This document shows, in pieces, positions 1 to 11,842 of a stretch of DNA of 64,000 nucleotides. Both the position numbers and the translations under genes were made by a program. Position 1 is the stretch's first letter; each line of letters begins with the position of its first letter. This DNA comes from Stercorarius parasiticus (taxonomy: Eukaryota > Chordata > Aves > Charadriiformes > Stercorariidae). The DNA lies in the NCBI GenBank assembly GCA_013396915.1, contig VWZL01002222.1, forward strand, positions 62,001 to 126,000, in the 5' to 3' direction. The notes beneath the pieces are model-generated. The model saw only the letters and a program-made list of their open reading frames with translations. It was not told where the DNA came from and made no database searches.

Positions 1-2974
1 TCCCGTGCCCTGAAAGGGCCAGGCCCAGAGAGGGGCTGACCCCACCACATCCAAATCCTTCAGTAGCTGCCCCAAACTCAGCTCCTTCTGAGCACAGTGC
101 AGATGCTTCAGACTACAGACAAGCCAAGAGCAATAGTGCTCCCAAAAAAGAGAGTGACCACAGGGCTCAGCCCAAGTGAGCCTACTCTCAACTCTGCAAT
201 TCAGAACGTAGCCACAGACACACAGGGATATGAACCCAGGTCTTAGAGGAGATCAGCTTCCATGGAACAGCTGGATTTTCCGGTGTCTTCAGTGCCCATT
301 CTGAGAGGCAGAGCACCCAAAATGTTGGCTTCTTGGTTGCCAACTGAAGGGGTTATTTGCCACTTTACATCAACCCATTTAAGGTGGCCTTATAAATTGT
401 GATTGCCGAAAGATGAAATCTACTTCTCAATGTATGTGTCTTGTTCAGGTATCAGCAGCACAGCCAACATCTGTGCCACTTCTCCATGGGATGATTCGCA
501 CAGCTGAAACACAAAGCAGCAGCTGTCTCTGACCATGATGTCAGAGTCTGATTGAGTATCTGGCTAATCTTTGGACATGCCAATTTTTTTTTTTTCAAAT
601 TAGTACAGAGTCAGCCACCAGACATAAAGAGAAATTTAATCCTCAATTGTTTATTGCTTTTCTGACTGGTTCCTTATTGCAAGTAATCGGCTTTCCACTC
701 CCAGAGAATCATTGTCAAACATCATGGCTACACTGAAAACAGACATCAAAAAAATGAAATTGTATATTTTGAGACATTTTCTGGGGAAGATGATGAAGTT
801 TTGCAGTGGAAGGCCTGTGATCAGTCCTTCGTGTTGTTGACAATTTCTGCTGGGTCCCCAGCAAATAAAAACAGGAGAGTACACATGACTTCTAACATCC
901 ATGCCCATTGTGTACACAGCAGGAAGAGGAGAGATGGCCTAGTGCGTTGTAACACTCTCTTCGTGGCCACCTTACCAATGCTGTGAGATCAAATTTTCAA
1001 CGCCTCAGTACTTCTTACTGTACCTCAAGCCTCTTTCCTCAGTACAAGATGCATTCATATGACAGCCAGTAGCTTGTATGATGTGCCAGCAAGGCATTTT
1101 ATTTATTTCATCTCTTGCAAGTGCTTTTATGAGAAAAACACTATTTGTACCAAACCCTGAGAACATCTCACATTCTTTGCAGAGACTGCCTTAGCTGTGA
1201 CAGTCTTCTCTCAGATTTTTGCCACTTACCTGCAAGGAAGCAGGAGACATTGCTGCCCCCTGTGCAGAGGTGCTAGCCAATAAGGTCCTCGAAACTGCAG
1301 ATGAACTGATCTCCAGTGCCAACCCTCCATCAGTCTTGCTCTTCCAAATGATGAAGAGTACCTCCTTAAAAGCAACAACTCTCACTGGCTCACAGCAGAT
1401 GCAGCTATGAAACTTCTGTTGCCTGTTTCTGTCTTTTTCGGGGAGTCTCTACTGGGGAGTGGTGTCCCTCTTTCTTCATGCCCCATGCCCTCCCTGACAC
1501 AAATGTACCTCTTCGGTGTGTAGATTTATCTCAAATCCCTGAATAGCTTAATGCCACGAAACAGTGCACATCTAGGAGCTAGAAAACTCTGAGTAGCAAG
1601 TACTGCACCAGGAGCTGGGACATGGCATGTTATCCATCCCAGCTATTTGCTTGGAGGAATTCAGCTCCATGGAGTCACAATCTAGTTCATTGTCTGCTGT
1701 TGGAGCAAGGAGAAATTCTGGCAAACCACTATGGAGACAGGAGGTTTTAACATCCAATGGCACAGAAAAAATTCAATCCTCCCTTATTCTGCACATATTA
1801 TAATTTTCTATTTCTGTTTTCTTATTAAATATAAACCACTCTGTGTGATTGCTTATGTATTAATGCACACTATAAAATATGCCTGAGTTAAGGGCTGTGG
1901 GAGAAATCTTGTAACAACATTACACAAGTGATAATTTTTTTCTTCAGTGTTTAAAAATAGTGAATCTAAATTCTTTATGTCAAGAGATATTTAAGTTGGC
2001 TCCCTGGAAGGATTTATTTATTTTTATTAGTATCCCAGAACATTTTGCACTGGAGGGACCCTTGTGGTCAGCATTTTGGCGTTGCCCAACAGTATTTTTA
2101 TTTCTTTTCTATCTGCTGTCAGGCTGCTCGGCAACCACTCTGCAGGGTAGATTCTGACAGAGTTGTAATAGGTGCTTATTGATTGAGATTCATTTTAAAA
2201 ATCACTTGGTAATTCTCTCACTGGGTCTGTGGAGTCAGACTATCACCAAGCACCCATTAACTCACTGCTGAGGAGGTTTGACCCAATCTGCCCCACCCAC
2301 ACCATGTTATCAGGTAAAAGCACAACGGGAGCATAGCTGCTTTGGAGCCTCTTTCCTGGGTTTGTGTTGCCTGGTCTGGATGAGACTAATGTAATTGCTT
2401 CCATGAATACTGATTAACTTCTTGGATGAAAACATGGGAAGGGATGGCACAGATCCCATACCTTTACTCTGTACATATCTCTCTACTCTGTGTACGCATT
2501 ACAAATTTAAGAGTGATCCAGTTATCAAACGCAAATCAAAGAGCCAAATACCCTGGACCAGCAACACTTTGAGTCTCTGTGTCTGATGTACAGTCACCAC
2601 CAAATCTCAGTTTGCAAATTCTGCTGAACATTTGGGTAGCATATTGGCATCCATTCTGGCTCAAGGAGGATGTCAAGGGTGCTCCTTCAATGTCAGGATA
2701 GACAATGATAAGCAGCTAACTTAGAAGTCTTGATATGTTGAGTCTCTGAAGGTTAAGGAGTGTTTTCAGGATGTCAGAAGAAAATGCTAAGCATCAGAAA
2801 CTGGGAACAAGCCATTTCAGACTGGATCACCAATTAGAAATAGCCCTGCCCAGTCTTACAGTCTGGACATACGAATATATAACCATACATCACAGATATG
2901 TCAGTAACAGAGTACTGCAAAACAGGACACCTTGATTCAACTTCCACTCCTTTTACTGTTTTTTAACAGTTCAG
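1..2974. other. Unique noncoding sequence, no gene seen
   Basis: No reading frame here exceeds about 90 codons and none resembles a known protein family. At about 222-245 the wording 'gggatatgaacccaggtctt' resembles the antisense 5' part of a MIR SINE, but the rest of the element is not visible, so it is not called. The only low-complexity feature is a short T run near 585-596. The stretch could be intergenic or intronic. Confidence 0.6.
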
Positions 2975-3130
2975 TTAATAACCTGGTTCAAGATATCCTA
3001 TAAAAAGTGCTTTGCAGCAGCTCTCTGAGTATCAATTCCTCATTCAGAATTTATAGTTCAAAATGGAGAAATTCTAGTTTCTAATTTTTCCATGCCTCAG
3101 TTTCTCACCTGTAAGCTGCAAATATCTGTG
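2975..3130 (+). repeat. Probable MIR-type SINE relic (sense)
   Basis: The words 'cctggttcaagatatccta' (about 2981-2999) and 'catgcctcagtttctcacct' (3091-3110), followed by 'gtaagctgcaaatat', fall in the same order as two landmark segments of the MIR core SINE: the 'cctgggttc' region and the 'ctcagtttcctcatctgtaaaatggg' region. The spacing is somewhat longer than in MIR, so an insertion or chance similarity of one half is possible. MIR is an ancient amniote SINE, and heavily decayed copies are expected in birds. The 3' segment is the stronger half. Confidence 0.45.
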
Positions 3131-3210
3131 ATCACCAGTCTACCACAGTAGTTTAATATTTAGACATTGAAAGCAGTGTACAATTCCTAGGTAGTTGATG
3201 TGGGTATTAG

Positions 3211-3268
3211 ATACACATACACACAAATGTACATATGCACGCACACATAACACACGTACACTCACATG
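3211..3268. repeat. CA-rich imperfect microsatellite
   Basis: An interrupted (CA)n tract containing ACACAC, GCACAC and TACACAC units. Low-complexity sequence with no coding potential. Confidence 0.8.
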
Positions 3269-5760
3269 TGGAAAGGGGTGTCTCCTGATAGGAAAAAGGG
3301 AGAAATTTCACTTCAAAACCACCTTTTTGTTTCAATCAGAGATAACTTGAGTGTACTCTGTTCCATAGCAATAATGAAACATCTTTTCATCATGCCCAAC
3401 AGGGCATACATCTTTGGACATGTAGCCACAATGGGCTGTGCCAGCAGCAAGACTGAAGCAGACAGAATGTAAAAAGCATTGGTGGTGACCCTGGAAAGAA
3501 GAGCACTTACCATTGTAAGCAAACCAACAAAAATATTCTGCCCAATAATGTATACAACAAGTAAAATCACAGCAAGCAGAATGGATGTTTAAACTACTCA
3601 GAGTTGCATTCTATGGACTAACAACAAAGGCATAATCAAAGCATACCTGCATAAATGTGAACTCAGCTTGAAGATCACAATGAATACAAGGGTACCACGC
3701 ACATACAAAGAAAGAAAAGGTTGTCATACACACAATAGATAGGGTTGTTAGGTAGTATGTTATTGTTTATGTGGGTTTTTTTATTGCATCCTTTCAAGTC
3801 CCTTACAGGTATCTCTTTCTACAAAGAATTCATAGTTCCCACATATCAGCAGGTCTGGGAAGTCTGAAGCTGGATCCTGGAGAGCAGTCAAGACTTTCTG
3901 CTTTTTAAAAACGAAGTCTGCAGCCTGACATCCAACACTTATTCCTCACTATTGGTGGGAGTTAGGCAAGAAATTACGGGGTCCTCTGCCAAGTTAGTCA
4001 GTCAAGTCCTTCCTAAAGAAAGATCTGTCAGCTGCTTTGAAAGTTGCACAAGAACAAACATCCCTTAAAAGGCACTTCCATAACCCAACCTCCTGTTGTT
4101 TTGCTACCCATGTCATAAACACAAGTTCATTTCCTCTCCTGGATGCCAGACACTCAGAACAAGATGTTTTTCATCTTCTACCCAATGGCTCTCAGGTGAC
4201 ACCCAAAAAGGCCAGCCCCACCAGTCCTACTTGAAAGGGTATGGGATGCTGCTGTAGGATCTGCCACTACTCAGAGGCAACCAGTTCTTCTTCCTAAATG
4301 ACCTGTTGACTTCATTTGGTGACCACACATGAATGAAGAGTATGTTTCATCACCTGGTTGCCAGGAAAATAGAGTCAGGCAGGCAAGAAGGGGAAAAATG
4401 TGCTTGAAAGCCTGGATGCAACCAAATAGCAAGTTCAGCATTTCAGTGGTGGGAGTATACTTAACAGCTGTCATATTAAGAGGTCTGACAGAGGTCAGGA
4501 CTGAGCTGTGACTTGGGCAGCAGCACAGAGAAGGGTCTGTCAGGACATGCTTTGTAAGTGTTCCCTCTCCTTGCTCCATTGGTTACTGCCATAGTCATCA
4601 AGTCTTAAGGACAGCAGTTCTACTAAGGATTCAGGATCTGCAGTCTCCTAAATGCAGGTTGTGTCCACAGCAGCAGTGCTTGATAATAGCTGATATTTTG
4701 TGTGAAGCTTTTTTTGCATTCAGATACAACTTTCATTGCCCACAATTAATGCACGGCCTTTGAAGTTAAACCACTTTCTAAATTATCTGCTGTTAATTAA
4801 GATTCTACTAATAAGGACAGAAATAGCTCAAGGGTAGTTTGAGGGTTAGTAAGTCCATGTTCTTTTGAACCACAAAAGTGGAGGAATCTCTTCCATTCTG
4901 GTTTTGGCCAGAAAAGTCTTTTCAAAGAGCATACAAGGCATTTTAGTGTCTTCTAATAAGTGCTGACTGTTGAAGTCCAGCATCAATAACAGGAAATAGC
5001 AGGAAACAGAAGCACCAACTCAGCAGTACCAGCTAACCACATTTTGATAGCACATGCAGGAATAAAGGCCTCATCCTTAACTAGATCACAGACAACTAAA
5101 TCTTCACCTTCACCTGATTATTTTTTTGTGTGTTTAACATCATGAGCCTTACACTTGGATACATTTAGGCACACTGATTCATTAAGCGGCCCATGACCTT
5201 AATAAATTTAGATTACCAGGAAGGGGTAGTTTATACCAGCCTCTTAGTCATAGAAATGACTCATGATATCCACCCACACTAACCTTTGTTCGGTCTCTCC
5301 AAGTATGCCAGGGCTTGTCAGCCTTTCACAAATGGAGTTCTTTGATTCCCTCAATGAGAGAAGGACATCAAGGAAGTCTGGTTGCAAGAACAAGCTCCCT
5401 ATGCAAGAGATAAAACAATAACAGTGACCTTGAGAAGCTGAGGACTTGTTTTCTCCAAGAACATGATGTACTGCTGGAGGGAAGTGTCTCACATGATCTG
5501 AAGTGAGGTAAGAGTGCAGGAGGGGGGGGCAAGTCTTGTTCTCTTCTCACAAGCTGCCAGACTGCTTCTTTGGGAAAATACTCTTAGAGGAGTTTCCACA
5601 TGCAGTGAGCCTCAGAGAGCATATAGGGATTTTGTTCTAGTTCTGAGCATTTGGCCACATTCAAAGGGGAACAAAAGCACTGAAGCAAACATAAAAAGAA
5701 GAACAAGATGAATTTCAAACACAACTCCCTACATATTTGCTTTCCTGCCTACCTTAGGGA
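3269..5760. other. Unique noncoding sequence, no gene seen
   Basis: Only short, unrecognisable open frames occur on either strand. A run of eight G lies at 5522-5529. An AT-rich stretch near 4735-4800 contains several ATTA/TTAATTAA words of the kind homeodomain proteins bind, but nothing there proves function. Confidence 0.55.
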
Positions 5761-5792
5761 CTCCTGCCATGGTTTTAAAACCATGGCAGGAG
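5761..5792. repeat. Perfect 32-bp palindrome
   Basis: The 16-nt arm CTCCTGCCATGGTTTT is followed immediately by its exact reverse complement, with no spacer; the centre lies between 5776 and 5777 and symmetry breaks at 5760/5793. A perfect 16-bp arm at zero spacing is expected by chance at roughly 64,000 divided by 4^16 times per window, about 1 in 70,000. It could extrude as a cruciform or be the relic of a short inverted duplication. No known transposon end was recognised in it. Confidence 0.95.
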
Positions 5793-5811
5793 ATATTTCA
5801 AACTTCCTTGA

Positions 5812-5837
5812 TAACTATTTTTGGAGACAAATAGTTA
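5812..5837. repeat. Inverted repeat, 9-bp arms
   Basis: TAACTATTT (5812-5820) and AAATAGTTA (5829-5837) are exact reverse complements separated by 8 nt. It lies 19 bp downstream of the 32-bp palindrome. Alone it could be chance in AT-rich DNA. Confidence 0.9.
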
Positions 5838-5849
5838 AGAGAGACATAA

Positions 5850-5876
5850 AAAGCTATTTCAGTAATGCATAGCTTT
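5850..5876. repeat. Inverted repeat, 8-bp arms
   Basis: AAAGCTAT (5850-5857) and ATAGCTTT (5869-5876) are exact reverse complements around an 11-nt loop. It is the third stem-forming element within 116 bp of the palindrome start. Alone it is weak evidence; the clustering is what makes it worth recording. Confidence 0.9.
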
Positions 5877-7702
5877 GGGCAGAAGGACATAAACACTCAG
5901 ACCAGCCATAACTAGAGGCTGACAGAGGCTTGAAAACTGCAGCTTGACAGCCTTTCCATATGATCAGCAAGTCCTTGAAGGACATTTCAAATTCTGGTTT
6001 TGACCACAGGACACACTGGAACCCTAAGATATTACTCCTTTGGAGAACAAGATCATCACAAGTAAGAAAAGCTCCATTCAAGATAGCTAGTTTGGTAAAG
6101 GACTTCTTTCCCTCTGCCTCTCTTTTTACATGTGTGTATACTACTTAAAACAGCTGTTAGCATCCCGAAATGCAGCCTTTGGCAAAGAATTTGCCTGGTA
6201 GAAGAGTTTGTCGCAGCATATTATTCAGTGTCATGCTTTATCATGTATATCCCAATCCACCAAGCAGCCAAGCCATCATCATGAGTTCAGTTTGCAGGTA
6301 GGTCACACAAGATTGTTGAATTGGCCAATCTTATAGCTCTTCTTGTTACTTTGAAAAATGGGCAGAAGACAGTGCAGCAAGAGAATGAGGGGTGGTAGAC
6401 CTTGCCCTTGTTCTGGGGCAAGCTGCTCCTCTGGAGTTCATTAATTGCAGTGATTTGAGGAACTGCTTTATCACCTGGCAGTTAAAGAACGTTTCAAATC
6501 CATATTAGGGAAACTTACTGCATTTCAATTTGGGCATCAGAGAAAGACCTCAGACTCAACTTTAGAATATTTGACTATGGAGTTGGTCAGTGTGCTGCTG
6601 TGCCATCAAATCCTCCCAAAATTCTGAAGGCATTGGAGAAGTTAGAATTTGAGCAGGGCTGTTGAAAGATGTTCACTGGGGAAATCTGCATATGAAAATA
6701 TGCAAATATATTAATATTTTAATGTACGGATTTTTTCAATTAAATGATTCATGCTAAAAAGTATTTCTCATCAATTGGAAACAATATTCACTTCCTTTCA
6801 AATCAGAAGAAATTAAAATAAATACAATTCAGTTTTCCTGTTTATCTCCTCAGTCAAGGAGAGGGAAGAGGGAGTGGAAGAAAGGAGGAACAAAACAGAA
6901 AAATTAACTATTTTCTTTGCAGCTCTATTTTGTTTTGAATCAAGAAATATTTTTTTAATTCAAATCATTTCATTAAATGTATCAGAAAATTACACAAACT
7001 ATTCTCAGCAAAATGAAAGGCTGTCAATTTGATCAAAAATTTTGACAGGGAAGATTTTCTATTATTTGTGTGTTCTTCTGATCTTGATTTTGGAGATTTA
7101 ACATATCTCAAACTAAGCTCTTTGTTAGAAGATGGTCCAGTTATTCACTTACACCTGAATCATCATATCACAAACTTCATACTCTCTCATCCAGTTTCTG
7201 GATGAAAAGCTTTTTCATTTCCAAAATACGGTCTTTTTGTCCTCATTGTCATGTAGTTCGTGCTACGCTTGTACATTTTAAAGATCACTTTGCTCAAGAC
7301 AAAATTACATGCTCGAGACTGCAAGACTCATTCTGCCACAGCAAACATTTCGTCTCTTAGAAATGATAGTCTATTTCACTGCCCTGAATATCACACACCT
7401 TGACGCACACAGTGGAGGCACAAAGCAGAATAACCCAGAATTCAGGGAAGCATCTCCTGAGAGGTGGAGCAGGGATCAGAATGAGCTCCTCAGGAATATT
7501 ACACTATCTCTGCAACCTTGGTTAGCTCTGCAGGCTCTGTTAACTTACAAAATCTGATCTGTCTTTCCACCAATACACTGCTGTCAATTCAACAAATTTG
7601 TTGTCTTTCTGGACATATATACAGCTCTTCTGAAAGCTCTGACTTCTGACATAGTACAAGCACTTGAAAGTCTCAAGTTTCATTTGAAAAGGAAGAGAGG
7701 AT
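5877..7702. other. Unique AT-rich noncoding sequence
   Basis: No supported gene. Between about 6680 and 6830 the sequence is very AT-rich and contains a perfect POU octamer word ATGCAAAT (6700-6707) beside ATTA and TTAAT words. Such a cluster can mark an enhancer but also occurs by chance in AT-rich DNA. Confidence 0.55.
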
Positions 7703-7883
7703 GAGGAGAGAGAGAGAGGGAAAGAAAGAGAGAAAGAAAGACAGAGAGAAAGAGAGAGAGGAAGAGAAAGAGAGAAAGAAAGAGAGAAGAGAAGGAAGGA
7801 AGGAAGGAAGGAAGGAAGGAAGGAAGGAAGGAAGGAAGGAAGGAAGGAAGGAAGGAAGGAAGGAAAAAGAGAGAAAAAGAAGG
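7703..7883. repeat. Purine tract with (GGAA)n microsatellite
   Basis: The plus strand is pure purine from 7743 to 7883 (141 nt) and, apart from one C at 7742, from 7703. The left part mixes GA and GAAA units; the right part (about 7792-7866) is an essentially perfect (GGAA)n array of about 18 units. Open frames through it on both strands translate only to K/E/R or S/F/L/P low-complexity repeats and are not genes. Such mirror-symmetric purine tracts can form triplex DNA, and GGAA is the core of ETS-factor sites. Confidence 0.97.
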
Positions 7884-8189
7884 TTGAGTGAAGAGCCCTT
7901 TGCAGCAAGCTACAGTTCCAACTACGTGCACATCCCAAGGCAGCCTCTGCTTATACCTTCTGAATCACTTTTCAGAAATGTTTAGCTTTCTCTATTGCCA
8001 GGGGCTGGGATACAGAAGGGAATTCAGGACACTTGGAGATGTCCCTGTATTTCAGGCCTACATGCTAAATGGATGTAGAGAGAATGTCCTAACTTATTTC
8101 TGCACATAGACACACACGCACATATGCATACCCACAAAGCCAGATTAGATGATTTTGAAGGCAATCACAGGGTGAGGGGAAGAATCTTC

Positions 8190-8221
8190 TTTTTTTTTTT
8201 TTTATTTCTGTGTGTGTGTGT
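8190..8221. repeat. T14 run followed by (TG)6
   Basis: A 14-T homopolymer (8190-8203) is followed a few bases later by a (TG)6 array (8209-8221). A simple repeat prone to slippage. Confidence 0.9.
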
Positions 8222-11000
8222 AGAGGAGAGAGAGCTTAAAGAGGCGATTTGTAGAATTGGAGCTAGGAAAGTTCACGATTTCCCATAAACTTGTTTAACT
8301 CCTACCTGGTCATTGCCTTGACATCTGACTTACAAAATCACCAGGCTACTAGATCCTAAAGATGGTCTTAAAAGAACAAGGACATAGTGTGTGAAAGGGA
8401 ATAGGTAATGTGTTTGATGGATTCTTAGGGATCAAAATTGATAAACTAAACATGGGTTTAGCATTAAAAGAAAAAATATTTAAAGAAGAACTACTACAGA
8501 ATTCAAACTTCTGGTTAAAAAGAGGAGAGCAGTAAATAACAGTATGAACTGGAGATGAGAGATAAGATATAGCAAGATCTCATGAAATAATTAAGTAACA
8601 GACAAGGAACAAAGAAACAAAAACAAACTAGTCAGAGGCAGACCCATAGTAATTACCAAATCAAGCATGTGGCCTTTAGAATGAGTGGGATCATTCATGT
8701 GTTACACAACATTAAATGAATCTAGGAGTGCTATAAAACCATGCACTGCAAGTGAAAGAATTCAGAGCAAGACAAAATTCAAACTCACAAACAGATGCTC
8801 AGTGAAATTTACTGTGAGTTCAGAGAGCGGTTCTGCTAAATCATTAAATAAAGACTTGTAATTCCTCAGAGCACAATTTAAAGCAATGCAGAAGTAGGAG
8901 ATATACAATAAACCAGAATAAAGAGGAGAATACACAAAACTGAGCTTGGTTCTGCGGCTAGAGAGAGGTACCAGTTTGAACCTTCTCAAAGTCCCTGTGT
9001 GTTTGCAGTATTTGCAGAATAATAGGAAAGGCAACTAACAAAGAGCAAGGGTAGGAGGGGGAAGGAATGTTGTGCCTCGAAGAGAGGGAAGAAGTGGGAT
9101 GAAGAAGGAAGAAGCGTATCAGAAGAGGACGAAGAAGAAAACAAGAATGAGAACGATATTTGGAAGAAACAGGCAACCATTACCATAGCAAGCACGAGTG
9201 GCAACTCCTCCTGTTGGCATATCACCTCCCTTTGGTCCATTCATGCTCCCTGCAGACCACGTTCTCCATCACGACAAGTGACTACTGTGACCAGTGATGT
9301 ATCCTTTCATCCCCTAGTTCCCAAAACCAACCAACTGAACTGTTTAACTTTTAAATTAAAGTATCTCCAACTATTTTCATACGTGTGCTGTGTCAGACAG
9401 GCTGTTCTGATCCGCACGTTGGTGTGTGTGCAGGAATGCATGCAGCAGGCTATCACACTGCAGTTTTGTATTTCCCTATGTTCTGCTGATTCCCCACAAA
9501 ACCTGCTGACTTCCTAAGACTTTCTGCACACCTTCAATTGTTCTTCATCAGCTTAAGTTTCCAACAAGACGTATACTTCACCAGGGAGTCCACAGCTAAC
9601 AGAAACGTGCTTCACAGCACAGCCCTGTGCGTAAATTAGATGCAAACAAGTCTTCCCAATAAAATGAAAGCATTTCAGGTTCTGATGATAGAGGAGTAAT
9701 AGCATGTCAGTGAGACGTTGTTATTCTTCTGCCACTTTCTAACCAAGGTCATGAAGACAACTCCTTTAGTTTAAAAATGGTCCTTTCAGTGTACCACATT
9801 AGCTCCAGCCAGTGACTCCTGGATAAAGTTATGCAGTACACAGGACTCCTCGGTGCCTTGTGCGTTAAACTAGCAGCATGTAGTACATGGTTGGCATACA
9901 CAGCTGCAGGAAGAATACTGATCTACATCTCATGTGTTCACCCCAAGTTTACTTTATTCCACATACCCTGAATTGTTTGTTCTTGCCAACAGTCAACAAA
10001 AATGGAAAAATGCCAACATGGCCATTTTTAAAATCTCAACTTTGTGTTCGCCAATATTTGCACAAAACATGGTATTATGGTATGATGAATAAAAAGATAC
10101 CTACTACCTGAACATTTCAGTGAGGAGTCAAAGTTTATAGGGCAGAACATAACCTGAAATTAATTCTTTTTAACATGTGAAATTCTATGAATTTCCATGT
10201 CTGCTTATTGATGCTTATCTACTTTTCTTGTTGAGGTATGAAAGAATTGTGTTGTGCCCACTCACACAGAACAAATTGCTGCAAGTTTATCGATCTTGCA
10301 AAGTTAAGTATGAAATATTCATGAAATTAAACACTTTGACTTATCTAAGCCTGAAAAAAACTGTGAAAATATTTTAATATAGTCACATGCCACCATCACA
10401 CTGCTTATATCAGGAAATACTATTCTTGTGGTCAAAACATTTAGGGTTTGGATCTATTATCTTCTATGTGCTTATTAACAAATATAGCAGTGTATAGCAT
10501 ACTATTCTCGCCTTGACAGTCCTTTCTCATGTTAAAGTAATTCAAGATATTCCCTGCAAACTTCTCATTTTAAGCTTAATTCATCCTGCAGGGCGAATAA
10601 CTAGTTAAACTGCTAACTGTCTATACAAATACTGCACGGCTTAAATTCAGATTCCTACAAAGAGAAGGTAGAGACGTTCTCAGTGTCAATAGGCCATGAC
10701 TTCCACAAAGCCGGTGCACATTAGCTGAGAGAGTGACCACCCACAGTGACACATTTTTACACTGAAGATGCAAGGAGGCCTACGCTACTGACCTTTCCTG
10801 GAGACCAGGAGAATAAGGCTCAGTAATTCAGGATTTAGCCATTCAGAGAAGTTTTTCGGTCCCAGTTAATAATGGGTCTCACTAATCCAAAAGCTACAAA
10901 CCTAACAAGATTCCTGATCTAGCAGCCACTGTGGTTCAGGGAGGAGCTGGGATTTTGCTTCGTTTGATGAGGAATTTATGCTGCTTTGAAAACTATTTGT
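8222..11000. other. Unique noncoding sequence, no gene seen
   Basis: Contains an imperfect purine-rich stretch (about 9079-9151, GAAGAAG-type) and a possible but weak antisense MIR match around 8580-8660, with 'ttaagtaac' and 'ctagtcagaggcagacc' in MIR order. The longest open frames (about 90 codons) resemble no known protein. Confidence 0.55.
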
Positions 11001-11015
11001 GAAAGCCCTTGGATA

Positions 11016-11232
11016 CGGAGGCCGTACTCCTTCAGCCTTCAGCACTGCACACCCTGCAGACACAGCGCGCTCTGTGAGGGCGCAGAAGCCGTTCAGTCCT
11101 GTAACAGTTCACCCGCCTTAAGAACAACTACCAAGAGAGAACAATGTTGTAAAAAGTTTCACCCGGCGAACATATTCGTTTTCCTTCTGCAACTGAAATG
11201 TGCACGCACGCTATAGCCTACTGGCAGCCACG
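11016..11232. promoter_or_regulatory. Small CpG-rich patch, candidate regulatory site
   Basis: Thirteen CpG dinucleotides fall within 217 bp (11016, 11023, 11066, 11068, 11081, 11090, 11114, 11164, 11167, 11177, 11205, 11209, 11231), in a window otherwise strongly CpG-depleted. It is too short and not GC-rich enough to meet usual CpG-island limits. CpGs remain more frequent than background until about 11830, which includes the G-rich run at 11575-11594. No TATA box, exon or known gene could be tied to it. Confidence 0.35.
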
Positions 11233-11574
11233 AACACACTTTCATACACATCCCTTCTGCAGGAAGAATTATTGCCAAAAATATAACATGTTATGCAAAC
11301 AACTTAGTCACCCAAAGAGCTTTATAAATGCATAATAAGAAGATAACACGGAGCAATAAAATATACTTTACTGAAGTAGCAAGGAAACATATGGCCTTTG
11401 CATTCTGCCTTCGGTGCAGGAACAGAACCAGCCTAGTGAACCAGGTCAGCCAGCCCTACGCATTTTTGCATAAGAATTTCACGCAAGTAGACTACCTAAA
11501 CCGCTTTCCTAAGGACATCTTCTATTACTGAAGTCACCCAGCCAGAAAGCACAATAATGCGCAGAGTTTCTTTT

Positions 11575-11594
11575 GGAAGGGGGGCGGTGGGGGA
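11575..11594. other. G-rich run
   Basis: A short G-dense stretch with runs of six and five G separated by C, GG and T. It could contribute to a two- or three-tier G-quadruplex. It lies downstream of the CpG-rich patch. Confidence 0.5.
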
Positions 11595-11767
11595 GAACAG
11601 TCTAAAGCAGAGGAGGAGGTTTTCTTATCTTTTGTGGAAACAGGAGAACACTCAGTGAGTATGTAGCTTGGAGAAATAATAATATTGAAATTCGGGCTTT
11701 TGGGGCAGCCTTCAAGCCAAGCACTTCATAACCTGCTGAAGGACTGCACTGCTTGCCAAAAGATTCA

Positions 11768-11842
11768 GCGTATGTGTATACGTATACGTATACATATATG
11801 TATACGTATACGTATATGTATATGTATATGTATATGTATATA
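11768..11842. repeat. Alternating purine-pyrimidine TATACG/TATATG repeat
   Basis: Strict purine-pyrimidine alternation runs for 75 nt. The left half is built of self-complementary GTATAC/CGTATACG units and the right half of repeated TATATG. It is a compound microsatellite able to form Z-DNA or small cruciforms. A Tyr/Thr/Met-rich open frame across it is a by-product of the repeat. Confidence 0.95.

Noticed and set aside
222..245. MIR-like phrase 'gggatatgaacccaggtctt'
   Set aside because: Only about 20 bases match and the neighbouring MIR segments are absent.
7540..7985. Open frames of 83 to 132 codons on both strands through the purine tract
   Set aside because: They consist of Lys/Glu/Arg or Ser/Phe/Leu/Pro repeats dictated by the GGAA/GAAA microsatellite.
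8580..8660. Possible antisense MIR relic
   Set aside because: Two short matching words in the right order, but the stretch between them is A-rich and uninformative.
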